Origin: Polynucleobacter sp. MWH-UH24A
Lineage (GTDB): Bacteria > Pseudomonadota > Gammaproteobacteria > Burkholderiales > Burkholderiaceae
Length of the DNA: 64,000 nt
Direction of reading: 5' to 3'
Assembly: GCF_018687475.1 (NCBI RefSeq)
Contig: NZ_CP061292.1
Span: 682,001 to 746,000, forward strand
The notes under the pieces are model-generated. The model had not been told where the DNA came from. It did not search any database and worked only from the letters and a program-made list of their open reading frames with translations. This document shows positions 36,566 through 45,390 of this stretch, one piece after another; the first letter of the stretch is position 1, and the number at the start of each line of letters is the position of its first letter. The translations under genes were made by a program, and so were the position numbers.

Positions 36566-36600
36566 TTACAGGACAATGGAATCTAGATTCGATCTATTGT

Positions 36601-37011
36601 ATGAGCCAAACCCTATTGCCGTTGACCCTGTTCTATGATGGTGCCTGCCCACTGTGTCAGGCAGAGATTCTTTATTTGCAAACCCGCAATCAACAGCAAT
36701 TGCTTCAATTTGTCGATGTCAACAGCAGTGCATTCGACCCAGAGCGCGTCGGCGTTTCGTGCCAGGCGGCGCTCAATCAGATGGTTGGGCAAATTGAGGG
36801 GCAGGCCCTGATCCATGGTGTCCCTGTCTTTGCAGAGGCCTATCGGCGCGCTAATCTCCCCATCCTGGCTTGGCTATTTTCAAGAAAAATACTGAGACCC
36901 ATCTTGAATCTTGCATATCGAATTTTTGCAAAGAATCGCCATGCGATATCAGGCGCCATCGGACCCTTCGCATTAAAACTGGTCAAACGGATAACTCAAT
37001 CACCCCGATGA
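36601..37011 (+). CDS. DCC-family thiol-disulfide oxidoreductase-like protein (DUF393)
   Basis: A 136-residue protein with the family mark FYDGACPLCQAEI near residue 12, a thioredoxin-like CxxC, then a helical C terminus with a hydrophobic stretch. The redox partner is unknown. Its last 16 bases overlap the end of the convergent MOSC gene. Confidence 0.8.
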   Translation: MSQTLLPLTLFYDGACPLCQAEILYLQTRNQQQLLQFVDVNSSAFDPERVGVSCQAALNQMVGQIEGQALIHGVPVFAEAYRRANLPILAWLFSRKILRPILNLAYRIFAKNRHAISGAIGPFALKLVKRITQSPR

Positions 37012-37595
37012 CGTAGCGCATGATTTTGTTGGGCGATTGAGCATTCGCGAGGCCCGGGAATGACCGTAATCGCATCACCGGCTTTTAGGAATCCAGCCTG
37101 AAGGACTCGAAGGTACCAACCGCTGCGAGCACCTTGGATCATTGCCTTGGCCGCTGTTGCAACACCCGTCTTCGCTGTGAACTTATAGCAGGGCTCGCGT
37201 AATTTCGTAACAGCGCATTCAACAGCTCCAATACGAAGGCGATCACCAACGTAGATATCGTGCTCGCTTAATCCGCTAATCGTTAGATTTTCACCAAGGT
37301 AGCCGTGCTCTAAATGGATGGATTGGCCTTTAGCTTCTGAAAAAAGCGAGGACCAAAATGGATAGTGTTCTTGCGGATACATATAAAGGGCTTTTTCAGT
37401 CCCACCATGAGCTTGGGGATCAGCTTGTTCATCGCCAACAATTCCAGCTCTTGTTACTTCGATTAGTTGAGGATTAGTCAGTGTACTAATCGGCGTTTTG
37501 TAAATACCTGACATGATTGTGCGAAGCTCATTGTCATCGCGAACCCATATGGGTTTTACCAGTCCAGCACTAATGGTTTCTAGACGAATTGTCAT
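36996..37595 (-). CDS. MOSC domain protein (YiiM-like)
   Basis: A 199-residue protein. GIVGDEQADPQAHGGTEKALYMYP and GENLTISGL are the MOSC signature, and CAVTKLREPCYKF contains the conserved cysteine that may bind molybdenum cofactor sulfur. YiiM-type proteins reduce N-hydroxylated compounds with Moco. It fits the window's load of molybdenum and tungsten enzymes but has no operon link to them. Confidence 0.82.
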   Translation of the reverse strand: MTIRLETISAGLVKPIWVRDDNELRTIMSGIYKTPISTLTNPQLIEVTRAGIVGDEQADPQAHGGTEKALYMYPQEHYPFWSSLFSEAKGQSIHLEHGYLGENLTISGLSEHDIYVGDRLRIGAVECAVTKLREPCYKFTAKTGVATAAKAMIQGARSGWYLRVLQAGFLKAGDAITVIPGPRECSIAQQNHALRHRGD

Positions 37596-37614
37596 AAGCC
37601 ATTATGCCGAAGAA

Positions 37615-37638
37615 AGCCCCAAGCTCAAACTCGGGGCT
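37615..37638 (-). terminator. Hairpin terminator after the 45-residue gene
   Basis: AGCCCC and GGGGCT arms enclose a 12-base loop; on the minus strand the stem is followed by TTTCTT. It lies just after the stop of the small gene at 37651-37788. Confidence 0.5.
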
Positions 37639-37650
37639 ACAGGGATTGAC

Positions 37651-37788
37651 TTACTTCTTCTCGGCGCGAATCGATTGATCGCACTCGCGAATGCTATGGT
37701 TATAGCGCGGATGGTGATTATTTTTGTCGAGTGACGCTTTGCAATCGGCGATGGAATAACGCACATTCGCTGGATTGGAATTTGACAT
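37651..37788 (-). CDS. 45-residue soluble protein of unknown function
   Basis: A short frame with a very good ribosome site (AAAGGAG, 5 bases before ATG) and a following hairpin. The peptide is polar with many Asn, His and Lys residues, two Cys (ADCKAS and RECDQS) and no membrane segment. The spacing of C-x(n)-C with HH and H residues between them could suit a metal site. I recognise no family. Confidence 0.55.
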   Translation of the reverse strand: MSNSNPANVRYSIADCKASLDKNNHHPRYNHSIRECDQSIRAEKK

Positions 37789-37891
37789 AAAGACTCCTTT
37801 ATTGATGATTAAAAAAGTCAGGAAAAGTCCTGCGAAAGGAATATAGGGCTCTGCCTGTGAAAATTCAAGGGCGATCGATTAATATCAAACG

Positions 37892-38203
37892 ATGAACTGG
37901 TTAAAGAAGCTTCCCCTAACACGTCGAGAACCGCCTGGCTTTGAGTGGGTCATTTTGCGCTATACGCCAAAGCTGATGTTCTATGGCACCAGCATATTGG
38001 TTATACCGCTTGCCATTTTGCAATACGGCATAGAGCCTAGCGGATCATCCAAGCTCTGGGAGCTCTATTTAATAGCGGGACTCATCTTCTTCTGGACGAT
38101 GCTTTTCACTGCCGCTTTATGTGCCTTTATCGTGTATTTAATGAAAGGCCCAGCATTTGTTGCCGATGCGTACTACCTAGAGGATTCTGATTTATCAAAA
38201 TGA
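37892..38203 (+). CDS. Two-helix membrane protein of unknown function
   Basis: A 103-residue protein with two hydrophobic segments (MFYGTSILVIPLAILQYG and LYLIAGLIFFWTMLFTAAL) and a short acidic C terminus. I do not recognise it. It overlaps the convergent ChaN-like gene by 31 bases. Confidence 0.6.
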   Translation: MNWLKKLPLTRREPPGFEWVILRYTPKLMFYGTSILVIPLAILQYGIEPSGSSKLWELYLIAGLIFFWTMLFTAALCAFIVYLMKGPAFVADAYYLEDSDLSK

Positions 38204-39036
38204 AGGGTAGCGCAGGGGTCGGCGCGATCGATACTAGGTGTAATCCAGACAAAATCGTATAGTTTGGCGAGCTCTGCAAATGCTGTAGAGTCGCGCTGCG
38301 CCTCTTCAATCAAGCCAACACTCACTCGTTTCTTGGAAGGCTCAAGAGATCTTAAAACTTGGGGCACCCCATAATCATTGCGAACATGACCATTACCGGC
38401 AAACAGAATGGCGGGGGAATGACGCATCATGACCTGCGCCATCGAGATGTCCGTCAAGCGCTGTACCCGAAACATGGGTTCTAAATACTGGGCGGGAAGC
38501 TTGCCACAATGCCCGTCGATCAAATCGTTCTCAAGACTGCGTTTTGCCTCACCTGTCAAAGCACTTTTTTGGTAATCCGATTCCATTGCAGCGGGGATGG
38601 GTCCACCAGAGAAGATGGTTTTAGAAATTGAACGATCTAGATTGGAGCCGTAGAGCGGTAATTCAGATACCCGAATCGCTTCAAATAGGGGTTGATAGAG
38701 CTTCCATGGCCACGCCTTTGGGGAGAACCCTGCTTGCTCCAGCGACTGTAGAGTCGATCCAGTCCATCGGACTAATGGACCGGTTGGCAGATACTCAACA
38801 ACCGCTGCATATTTTTTGCTAGCAATTGCAGCAATCAATCGACCACGTGCTTCATGGTGATGGGGGTTATCGTGTAGCTCACCCAGCAAAATATAGTCAG
38901 CGCTGATTAGCTCAGCAATCAATCGCTCCTGATTAATGGTGGTCTGATTACGCAAATCAACGATTGAGTTTGCGCTTGCAGCACTGCTAAAAACAAGAAG
39001 AATCCAACTTAGATAAATTTTCTTAATAGTATTCAT
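38173..39036 (-). CDS. ChaN-like haem-binding/TIKI-fold protein
   Basis: A 287-residue exported protein (signal ends SAASAN). YILLGELHDNPHHHEARG and FAGNGHVRNDYGVP are the conserved GExHDxxxHH-type and GxGHxR motifs of the ChaN/PF04187 family, some of which bind haem at the cell surface. No lipobox is evident. Its start overlaps the stop of the upstream acetyltransferase-like gene (TAATG), so the two are coupled. Confidence 0.78.
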   Translation of the reverse strand: MNTIKKIYLSWILLVFSSAASANSIVDLRNQTTINQERLIAELISADYILLGELHDNPHHHEARGRLIAAIASKKYAAVVEYLPTGPLVRWTGSTLQSLEQAGFSPKAWPWKLYQPLFEAIRVSELPLYGSNLDRSISKTIFSGGPIPAAMESDYQKSALTGEAKRSLENDLIDGHCGKLPAQYLEPMFRVQRLTDISMAQVMMRHSPAILFAGNGHVRNDYGVPQVLRSLEPSKKRVSVGLIEEAQRDSTAFAELAKLYDFVWITPSIDRADPCATLHFDKSESSR

Positions 39037-39305
39037 TAAGAATATTTCTCGAGTGCAGCAAAAAAGCGCTGCCCCATGGGGGATACTGGCTCATGGGGGA
39101 GGCCCACTTTGCCTGTGATGCGCTGGACTTCTTCTACTAACTTGCGACCAAACCCCATTAGCCGGTACATGGGTTGAACATAAATGTACTCAATATCACC
39201 GTCATTGGAATATCGGCAGTAAGCGATCGTGGTGTTTGGGTTTTTAATCCAGATCGTTTGTTGCTCAACTTCCATTGAGTAGTCCATAGGATTGAGTAAT
39301 TGCAT
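39036..39305 (-). CDS. Short GNAT-like acetyltransferase
   Basis: An 89-residue protein matching the acetyl-CoA-binding half of a GNAT domain: IEYIYVQPMYRLMGFGRKLVEEV shows the R/QxxGxG/A loop, and PMGQRFFAALEKY is the typical end. It lacks the usual N-terminal strands, so it is a minimal or degraded GNAT. It is coupled to the ChaN-like gene. Confidence 0.65.
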   Translation of the reverse strand: MQLLNPMDYSMEVEQQTIWIKNPNTTIAYCRYSNDGDIEYIYVQPMYRLMGFGRKLVEEVQRITGKVGLPHEPVSPMGQRFFAALEKYS

Positions 39306-39397
39306 TTTTTCCTAAATCGCCTGTAGAATGAATTTGGGTATTTTATGTTTAGTTTTGAATTCTAGTATTACAAGCTTGTTTGTATTGCCTAGTGTTT

Positions 39398-39580
39398 ATG
39401 TACCGAATAATAAAAATCGATCCCGTCAAAGAACTGGCCTACGTTGCTGACGAACCAAAGGGCAAGTCGTTTGAATTTTATTTCCCAAAACTCAGTGATG
39501 CTGTTTTCATTGAGGAGTACACCTTAAAGCTTATTAGTAGTGACGGCCGCTACAAAATTATTTCACTGCTCGGCCGATAA
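39398..39580 (+). CDS. 60-residue protein of unknown function
   Basis: A short soluble protein starting MYRIIKIDPVKELAYVADEP, apparently a small beta-barrel or PilZ-like fragment. The frame extends to a TTG six codons earlier. No strong ribosome site is seen. It is 8 bases before the MEKHLA gene, so co-expression is likely. The family is not recognised. Confidence 0.45.
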   Translation: MYRIIKIDPVKELAYVADEPKGKSFEFYFPKLSDAVFIEEYTLKLISSDGRYKIISLLGR

Positions 39581-39588
39581 GGCTTGGC

Positions 39589-40071
39589 ATGCCATTCTCC
39601 CGCATTGAACCAGGCCCGAATAATCAATTTATGCCCATCGAGGCTCGGTTGATATTGGATAGCTATCAGCATTTTCTGGGTAAGTCTTGCATTGAATTAA
39701 CCAGTTCAAAGAATGCAGCGCAAATGCTCTATGAAGCCCCTTTTGCGGTGGTGGCGCATGATACCTTCGCAGACCCAATTTTTGCCTATGCCAATCGGAT
39801 GGCCCAGAATGCATTTGAGATGAATTGGGCAGAAATCACCTCGATTCCATCGCGTCAATCGGCGGAGCCGGTCTTGCAAGACGAGCGCCAATCCTTATTG
39901 CAGCGTGTGCAACAGTTTGGTTTTATCGATGATTACTCTGGTATTCGGATATCTAAGGGCGGTAAACGGTTTTGGATCCGTAATGCAACGGTATGGAATT
40001 TAATCGATGCGAATGGAGCGAGGGTGGGCCAAGCCGCCCGATTTGATCGCTGGGATTATTTACCAGCCTGA
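39589..40071 (+). CDS. MEKHLA (PAS-like) domain protein
   Basis: A 160-residue protein with the MEKHLA/PAS-like core: APFAVVAHDTFADPIFAYAN, ALxxFEMNWAEIT and the C-terminal FWIRNATVWNLID with RFDRWDYL. Bacterial members are stand-alone and of unknown function; the plant domain is sensory. It overlaps the convergent photolyase gene by 16 bases, and its PAS-like fold beside a light-driven enzyme is suggestive only. Confidence 0.8.
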   Translation: MPFSRIEPGPNNQFMPIEARLILDSYQHFLGKSCIELTSSKNAAQMLYEAPFAVVAHDTFADPIFAYANRMAQNAFEMNWAEITSIPSRQSAEPVLQDERQSLLQRVQQFGFIDDYSGIRISKGGKRFWIRNATVWNLIDANGARVGQAARFDRWDYLPA

Positions 40072-41612
40072 CTGTCTCGAAGTTCTGAAGCCTTGTCTTG
40101 AATTGCCAACTTGGCTTCATCGGTCATGCGTGCGAGATTGCGAACCTGCATGAGCATGCGTGGATTTTTGCTCATGGCGCTCTCATGGCGAATCAGAAAA
40201 TCCCAATACAGCGTGGTAAATGGACAGGCATTGGGACCGGTAGATTGATCGGGCTTAAAGACACAGTGCTTGCAATAGTTACTCATGCGATCAATGTATT
40301 TACCCGTTGCAATATATGGCTTACTGGCCATTAATCCGCCATCGGCAAATTGGCTCATACCAATGACATTGGGGAGCTCTACCCACTCGACAGCATCCAC
40401 ATACATACTTAAATACCAAGCATGAATTTCCTTTGGCTTGACACCAAGAAGGAGGGCGTAGAGACCGGTGACCATGAGGCGTTGAATATGGTGCGCATAG
40501 CCGGTTCGCAAACTCTGAGTAATCGTTTGCGATAAACAATGCATTGGGGTGTTACCGTCCCAGAAGAATGCCGGTAGAGCTTGATTGGCGTTTAACGCAT
40601 TGAGTTCAAGGTACTTTGGCATGTTCATCCAATAGATACCGCGGACATATTCACGCCAGCCTAAGATTTGACGAATAAATCCCTCAACCGCGGCAATTGG
40701 TGCCCGACCTTGACGATAGGTTTCTTCTGTAGCCTTCACCACCTCTTGAGCGGATAGTAATTTCAGATTTAGGGCACTTGCAATATGCGAATGAAATAAC
40801 CATGGCTCATCAGTCCACATGGCATCTTGATACACGCCAAACTCAGGTAGACGATGTTGAATAAAGTCATCCAAGGCACGCAGAGCCTCTTGCCGATTGA
40901 CCGGCCACCCAAAGCCAGAAGCGCTTGCAGTTACTGAACCGGGATGCGATGCAAACCGACTCTCAACCAGTTCGATCACCTCTTGGGTAATGCGATCGGG
41001 CTTGAGGCGCAGTGGTGGTGGTATAGGTGGAGGACCCTCTTTACCAAAGGAGGAGCGATTTTCGGAGTCAAAGTTCCATTCGCTACCGGCAGGGGAATCG
41101 CCATCCATGAGGACACGATGCTTTTTGCGAAGCTCGCGATACCAATACTCCAGACGCAGTTGCTTGCGACCTTTGGCATGTTCAAAAAACTCCCGAACGG
41201 TCGAGAAAAAATACCGATCCTCACGGATTTCTAGTTCAATGCCGGTTTGCAATGCCAGCTGTTTGATTTTCTCAAGAACCCGCCAATCCCCAGGGGCAGT
41301 CATAATGAGTCGGCTTGGATTGCATAGGGCAATGGTTCTGGCAAGCTCACCCTCAATGCTTTGGGTATTGTTCGGGTCATCGAGTTCACTGTAATGCAAT
41401 GCAATCTTTTCTTGACGCAACGATTGCGCAAAATGACGCATCGCACTAATAAATAAAGCAATCCGTTGCTTTGAAGACCAAATGTGGGTGGATTCTTCAT
41501 CCACTTCTGCCATCCATACTGCGTCTTGCTTCACATCAAAGCCGTCAAATGCGCTCGCATCCCGGTTGAGCTGATCGCCAAGGATAACGACTAAGGATCG
41601 AGTTTGGGCCAT
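40056..41612 (-). CDS. FeS-type bacterial cryptochrome/(6-4) photolyase
   Basis: A 518-residue protein of the FeS-BCP group (PhrB type). The N-terminal VILGDQLNRDASAF and antenna domain are followed by the FAD-binding domain (GWREYVRGIYW, NALPAFFWDG-like NQALPAFFWDG). Cysteines at about 359, 447, 450 and 463 match the spacing of the 4Fe-4S ligands known in Agrobacterium PhrB. The family repairs (6-4) photoproducts with blue light and often carries a lumazine antenna. It is useful to a sunlit phototroph. Confidence 0.9.
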   Translation of the reverse strand: MAQTRSLVVILGDQLNRDASAFDGFDVKQDAVWMAEVDEESTHIWSSKQRIALFISAMRHFAQSLRQEKIALHYSELDDPNNTQSIEGELARTIALCNPSRLIMTAPGDWRVLEKIKQLALQTGIELEIREDRYFFSTVREFFEHAKGRKQLRLEYWYRELRKKHRVLMDGDSPAGSEWNFDSENRSSFGKEGPPPIPPPLRLKPDRITQEVIELVESRFASHPGSVTASASGFGWPVNRQEALRALDDFIQHRLPEFGVYQDAMWTDEPWLFHSHIASALNLKLLSAQEVVKATEETYRQGRAPIAAVEGFIRQILGWREYVRGIYWMNMPKYLELNALNANQALPAFFWDGNTPMHCLSQTITQSLRTGYAHHIQRLMVTGLYALLLGVKPKEIHAWYLSMYVDAVEWVELPNVIGMSQFADGGLMASKPYIATGKYIDRMSNYCKHCVFKPDQSTGPNACPFTTLYWDFLIRHESAMSKNPRMLMQVRNLARMTDEAKLAIQDKASELRDSQAGK

Positions 41613-41838
41613 GAATTTAGGTAAATTGATTGGGGGTTCAGATCGTTGATGACCCGTATTGGAATTTTATGATGAAACAGAAAATTTTATTGAATTCAAT
41701 GCGTTATCAAATCCATTGATCAAAACCGATTTTCCCAATTAACCCCCATTTATTTTTTTACTATTTGGTATATGATTCTTAAAACCCTCTGATCTAAGAG
41801 GAATTTCAATAAGTCAAACTAAATGCAAGGAGACCTGC

Positions 41839-42288
41839 ATGGTAAAGCTAACCGTGAACGGCAAGGCAAGATCGGTTGATGTCGATCCTAACACCCCATT
41901 ATTGTGGGTGATTCGTGAGCAAATCGGATTAACTGGAACGAAGTATGGTTGCGGTATCGCGGCCTGCGGTTCCTGTACCGTACTATTGGACGGTGCAGCG
42001 GTCCGTTCCTGCGCCTTGCCCGTTAGTGCTGCAGCAGGTAAAAAGATTGAGACGGTTGAGAGTTTGGCCCAAGGCGGCAAGCTCAGCAAAGTTCAGCAGG
42101 CATTTGTTGAAAAACAAGCCCCGCAATGCGGCTATTGCCAGACCGGCATGGTGATGGCAGTCACCGCTTTACTACGAAGCAATCCAAAGCCAAGCGATGC
42201 CGATATTGATGCGGCAGTGACCAATATTTGTCGCTGTGGAACCTTTCAAGAAGTTCGGGCTGCGGTTCATGCCGCCGCTAAGGCTTAA
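41839..42288 (+). CDS. iorA: 2Fe-2S subunit of isoquinoline 1-oxidoreductase-type hydroxylase
   Basis: A 149-residue small subunit of the xanthine oxidase family. The first cluster loop is YGCGIAACGSCTVLLDG, and the second cluster uses CGYCQTGM and NICRCGTFQEVR. It transfers electrons from the molybdenum site in IorB. AAGGAGA precedes the ATG. It starts a six-gene run (iorA, iorB, soxX, soxY, soxZ, soxA) after a gap of about 225 bases in which I see no other gene or clear operator. Confidence 0.88.
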   Translation: MVKLTVNGKARSVDVDPNTPLLWVIREQIGLTGTKYGCGIAACGSCTVLLDGAAVRSCALPVSAAAGKKIETVESLAQGGKLSKVQQAFVEKQAPQCGYCQTGMVMAVTALLRSNPKPSDADIDAAVTNICRCGTFQEVRAAVHAAAKA

Positions 42289-42298
42289 GGAGAATACG

Positions 42299-44509
42299 AT
42301 GAATGCACCTGTACCAAATTTATCTCGCCGCCAATTCATTGTCGGATCCAGTGCAGTTTCTGCTGGATTAGCAATCGGTTTGGAGTTCCCAGCCGTGATT
42401 GGAAGTGCTCAAGCCTCCACAGCGCAAGCGGCAATGCCCCCTGAAATCGGGGTCTGGGTGATGATTCAGCCAAATGACACCGTGATTATTCGTGTAGTTC
42501 GCTCTGAAATGGGTCAGGGCACCATTACTGGCTTAGCTCAATTAGTCGCCGAGGAGTTGGAGTGCGATTGGAGGAAAATTACGATTGATTATCCGACTCC
42601 AGGAGAGAGCCTAAAGCGTAAAGGTGTTTGGGGATCATTCTCCACTGGTGGCAGTCGCGGCATTCGTACCTCTGAAGATTATGTTCGCAAAGGCGGTGCT
42701 GCAGCGCGCATCATGCTAGTTCAAGCAGCAGCAAATCAATGGGGTGTTCCTGCTGCAGAATGCTTGGCATCCAATAGCGTCATTTCCCATCAGGCAAGCG
42801 GTCGAACCATCAGTTATGGAAAAGTTGCTGCTGCTGCAGCGAAATTGCCTGTGCCTGACGCTAAGAATATTGAACTGAAAGATCCCAAGCGCTGGAAGGT
42901 GATTGGTAAGTCGATGGACCGCATTGATAGCTTGGCCGATAAAGTGACCGGCAAACAAGTCTATGCAATCGATCTGCAAATGCCTGGCATGCTAGTTGCT
43001 ACGATTAAGCAATGCCCGGTATTTGGCGGTAAGTTAAAAAGCTTTGATGCTAGCAAAGTAGCCAGCATGAAGGGTGTAAAAAAGGTAGTGCAGGTTAGCG
43101 ATACGTCCGTCGCTGTTGTTGCAGATACCTTCTGGCAGGCTAAGGTTGCTATGGATCAGTTGCCCATCGTTTGGGACGAAGGCGCCAATGCCAATGTTCA
43201 ACAGGCTGATATTCTGAAGCGTCTTGAGGAGGGATTAAATGCCAACGAAACCTTTGTTGGTAATGCCAATGGCGACTTTAAAAATGCAGCATCGGATGCC
43301 TCAAAGAAAATTGAAGCCAAATTCTTTTATCCATTCTTAAACCACGCTCCGATGGAGCCCATGAATGCAACTGCGTTGTGGACTGCGGATAAATGCCGTG
43401 CCTGGGTCCCCACACAAGATGGTGAGGCATCTCTTGCAGCCGTGATCGCAGCTTCTGGTCTAACAGCAGATAAATGCGATGTAATCAAAGTTAATCTTGG
43501 TGGTGGATTTGGACGACGCGGGGCGTTTCAGGATTACACAACTCAAGTGGTCAATATTGCAAAACAAATGCCTGGTACTCCCATTAAGCTCATTTGGACT
43601 CGTGAAGAGGATATGACCCAGGGTCGTTACCATCCCATCATGATGTGCAAGATGACCGGAACGTTTGATGATAAGAAAAACCTAACCGGTGTTCATATGC
43701 GCCTCTCAGGTCAGTCCATCTTGACGGCCGTTCGTCCTGCGGTGGTTGCCCAAAATAAAGGAATGGATCCATTGGTTTTCCAGGGGGTAGCAAAAGGTGG
43801 AGAGCATGGCATTAGCTATGATTTTCCTAACTTGACGATTGACCATGCCATGCGGAACACGCATGTGCCACCGGGTTTCTGGCGGGGCGTCAATATCAAT
43901 CAGAATGCTGTCTTTATGGAATGCTTCATGGACGAACTGGCAGAATATGCCGGAATGGATCCAGTCGAATTCAGACGCAAGTATTCAGCCAATTACCCAC
44001 GCAATTTGGCCGTTCTCAATGCGGTGGCCGATCGAATTGGTTGGACAAAACCTGCGCCCGCTGGTGTATTCCGAGGAATAGCGCAGCAAAAATCATTTGG
44101 TAGTTTTGTGGCGGCTGCTTGTGAAATCTCGGTCACCGATGGCAATAAGATCAAGATACATCGGATCGTTGCTGCTACGGATCCTGGTTATGCGGTTAAT
44201 CCGGCGCAAATTGAGCGTCAGGTTTCTGGATCCTTTGTTTATGGCCTCTCGGCATTGTTTGAAGAAGAGTGTACCGTCAAAAATGGGCGCATCGAGCAAA
44301 CCAATTTTGATACCTTTGGGTCGATTCGTTTGCGGCAAATGCCAAAAGTAGAAACGATCATTATTCAAGGTGGTGGAAAAGAGTGGGGTGGAATTGGTGA
44401 ACCCACTATTTCTGTTGCTGCTCCAGCCGTACTCAATGCCTATTACCGTGCAACCGGTAAGCGCGTTCGTACCGTACCACTTAAGAATAGCGGTATCACC
44501 CTTGTGTAA
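42299..44509 (+). CDS. iorB: Molybdopterin subunit of isoquinoline 1-oxidoreductase-type hydroxylase
   Basis: A 736-residue molybdenum hydroxylase with a twin-arginine signal (LSRRQFIVGSSAV), so it is folded in the cytoplasm and exported. MGQGTITGLAQLVAEEL, NLGGGFGRRGAFQDY, PPGFWRGVNINQNAVFMECF and GGIGEPTISVAAPA (with the catalytic Glu) match IorB-type proteins. These hydroxylate N-heterocycles or oxidise aldehydes, using a cytochrome as electron acceptor. The following sox genes supply cytochromes. XdhC and MocA genes nearby would mature its MCD cofactor. Confidence 0.88.
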   Translation: MNAPVPNLSRRQFIVGSSAVSAGLAIGLEFPAVIGSAQASTAQAAMPPEIGVWVMIQPNDTVIIRVVRSEMGQGTITGLAQLVAEELECDWRKITIDYPTPGESLKRKGVWGSFSTGGSRGIRTSEDYVRKGGAAARIMLVQAAANQWGVPAAECLASNSVISHQASGRTISYGKVAAAAAKLPVPDAKNIELKDPKRWKVIGKSMDRIDSLADKVTGKQVYAIDLQMPGMLVATIKQCPVFGGKLKSFDASKVASMKGVKKVVQVSDTSVAVVADTFWQAKVAMDQLPIVWDEGANANVQQADILKRLEEGLNANETFVGNANGDFKNAASDASKKIEAKFFYPFLNHAPMEPMNATALWTADKCRAWVPTQDGEASLAAVIAASGLTADKCDVIKVNLGGGFGRRGAFQDYTTQVVNIAKQMPGTPIKLIWTREEDMTQGRYHPIMMCKMTGTFDDKKNLTGVHMRLSGQSILTAVRPAVVAQNKGMDPLVFQGVAKGGEHGISYDFPNLTIDHAMRNTHVPPGFWRGVNINQNAVFMECFMDELAEYAGMDPVEFRRKYSANYPRNLAVLNAVADRIGWTKPAPAGVFRGIAQQKSFGSFVAAACEISVTDGNKIKIHRIVAATDPGYAVNPAQIERQVSGSFVYGLSALFEEECTVKNGRIEQTNFDTFGSIRLRQMPKVETIIIQGGGKEWGGIGEPTISVAAPAVLNAYYRATGKRVRTVPLKNSGITLV

Positions 44510-44512
44510 TTG

Positions 44513-44950
44513 ATGCGTGTTGGATTTAAGCTAGTCGTTTGTGCGTTACTAGCTTTTCCACACCCACTGTATGCACAACTGATTTGGGATGGCGATGCCA
44601 TCCCAAATTCATTAAGTGGGCAGCCTGGTGATCCCACTCGAGGAAAATCCATTGTCGTAAGTCGTCAAACGGGTTTGTGTATTTTGTGCCACAGCGTGCC
44701 ATCTACCGAGGAGCGATTTCAGGGAAATTTAGCACCCGATTTGCGCATCAGTGTAGGTAATTTAAATGCCGCTCAACTTCGTGCGCGTCTAGTCGATGCC
44801 TCACGTTTTCAACCCAACACGATTATGCCGTCTTACTATAGAATCGATCATCTTCATCGTGTTGCACCATCATTTGCAGGTAAAACGGTATTAAGTGGTC
44901 AAGACATTGAGGATGTGGTTGCCTATTTGCTAACAATCAAAACACCATGA
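44513..44950 (+). CDS. soxX: SoxX-like monohaem cytochrome c
   Basis: A 145-residue periplasmic cytochrome with signal peptide (ends LYAQL), haem site CILCH at residues 56-60 and the axial Met in PNTIMPSYY, then IEDVVAYLLTI, the layout of SoxX. It starts three bases after the iorB stop. SoxX pairs with SoxA to attach sulfur compounds to SoxY. An alternative in this operon is that it takes electrons from IorAB (inference). Confidence 0.85.
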   Translation: MRVGFKLVVCALLAFPHPLYAQLIWDGDAIPNSLSGQPGDPTRGKSIVVSRQTGLCILCHSVPSTEERFQGNLAPDLRISVGNLNAAQLRARLVDASRFQPNTIMPSYYRIDHLHRVAPSFAGKTVLSGQDIEDVVAYLLTIKTP

Positions 44951-45390
44951 GTTCACGTCGTTTATTTATTTCCTCCATGACGGCCATTTGTCTGAGCCCT
45001 TGGCATCGAGCACAAGCATCGACAAGCGATGCTCAGCAAGTTATTTCAAAAATCATTGGAAATCAGTCGGTCAAAACTGGAAGAATTTATTTTGAGCTTC
45101 CGCCTTTGGTTGAGAATGGCAATTTAGTTGCCGTGAAGTGTGCAGTCCAAAGCCCAATGACCGCCAATGATTATGTAAAAGTTATTCATATGATTGCTGA
45201 GGGCAATCCACTTCCCAATGTCGTGAGTTGCTATTTCACACCGCTATCAGGAAAGGCAGAATTTAGTACGCGGATTCGACTAGCAGATTCGCAGCGAGTA
45301 TGGGTCTTGGCTCAAATGAGTAATGGTGATTTCTGGCGAACTTCTGCTGACACGGTAGTCACTTTATCGGCTTGTACGGAGATGATATGA
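44947..45390 (+). CDS. soxY: SoxY-like sulfur carrier lacking the GGCGG tail
   Basis: A 147-residue protein with a Tat-like signal (SSRRLFISSM). The mature part has the SoxY fold with IxLxLPPLVENGNLVAVKCAV-like segments and VSCYFTPLSGKAEFSTRIRL. The usual C-terminal GGCGG, whose Cys carries the sulfur substrate, is replaced by TLSACTEMI: a cysteine is kept at 143 but without the flexible glycines and with two extra residues after it. It overlaps soxX by four bases and soxZ by ATGA. Confidence 0.8.
   Translation: MSSRRLFISSMTAICLSPWHRAQASTSDAQQVISKIIGNQSVKTGRIYFELPPLVENGNLVAVKCAVQSPMTANDYVKVIHMIAEGNPLPNVVSCYFTPLSGKAEFSTRIRLADSQRVWVLAQMSNGDFWRTSADTVVTLSACTEMI

Noticed and set aside
40897-41394. 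165-codon frame opposite the photolyase gene
   Set aside because: It lies fully antisense to a well-conserved photolyase, has Ser/Arg-rich composition typical of shadow frames and no ribosome site.
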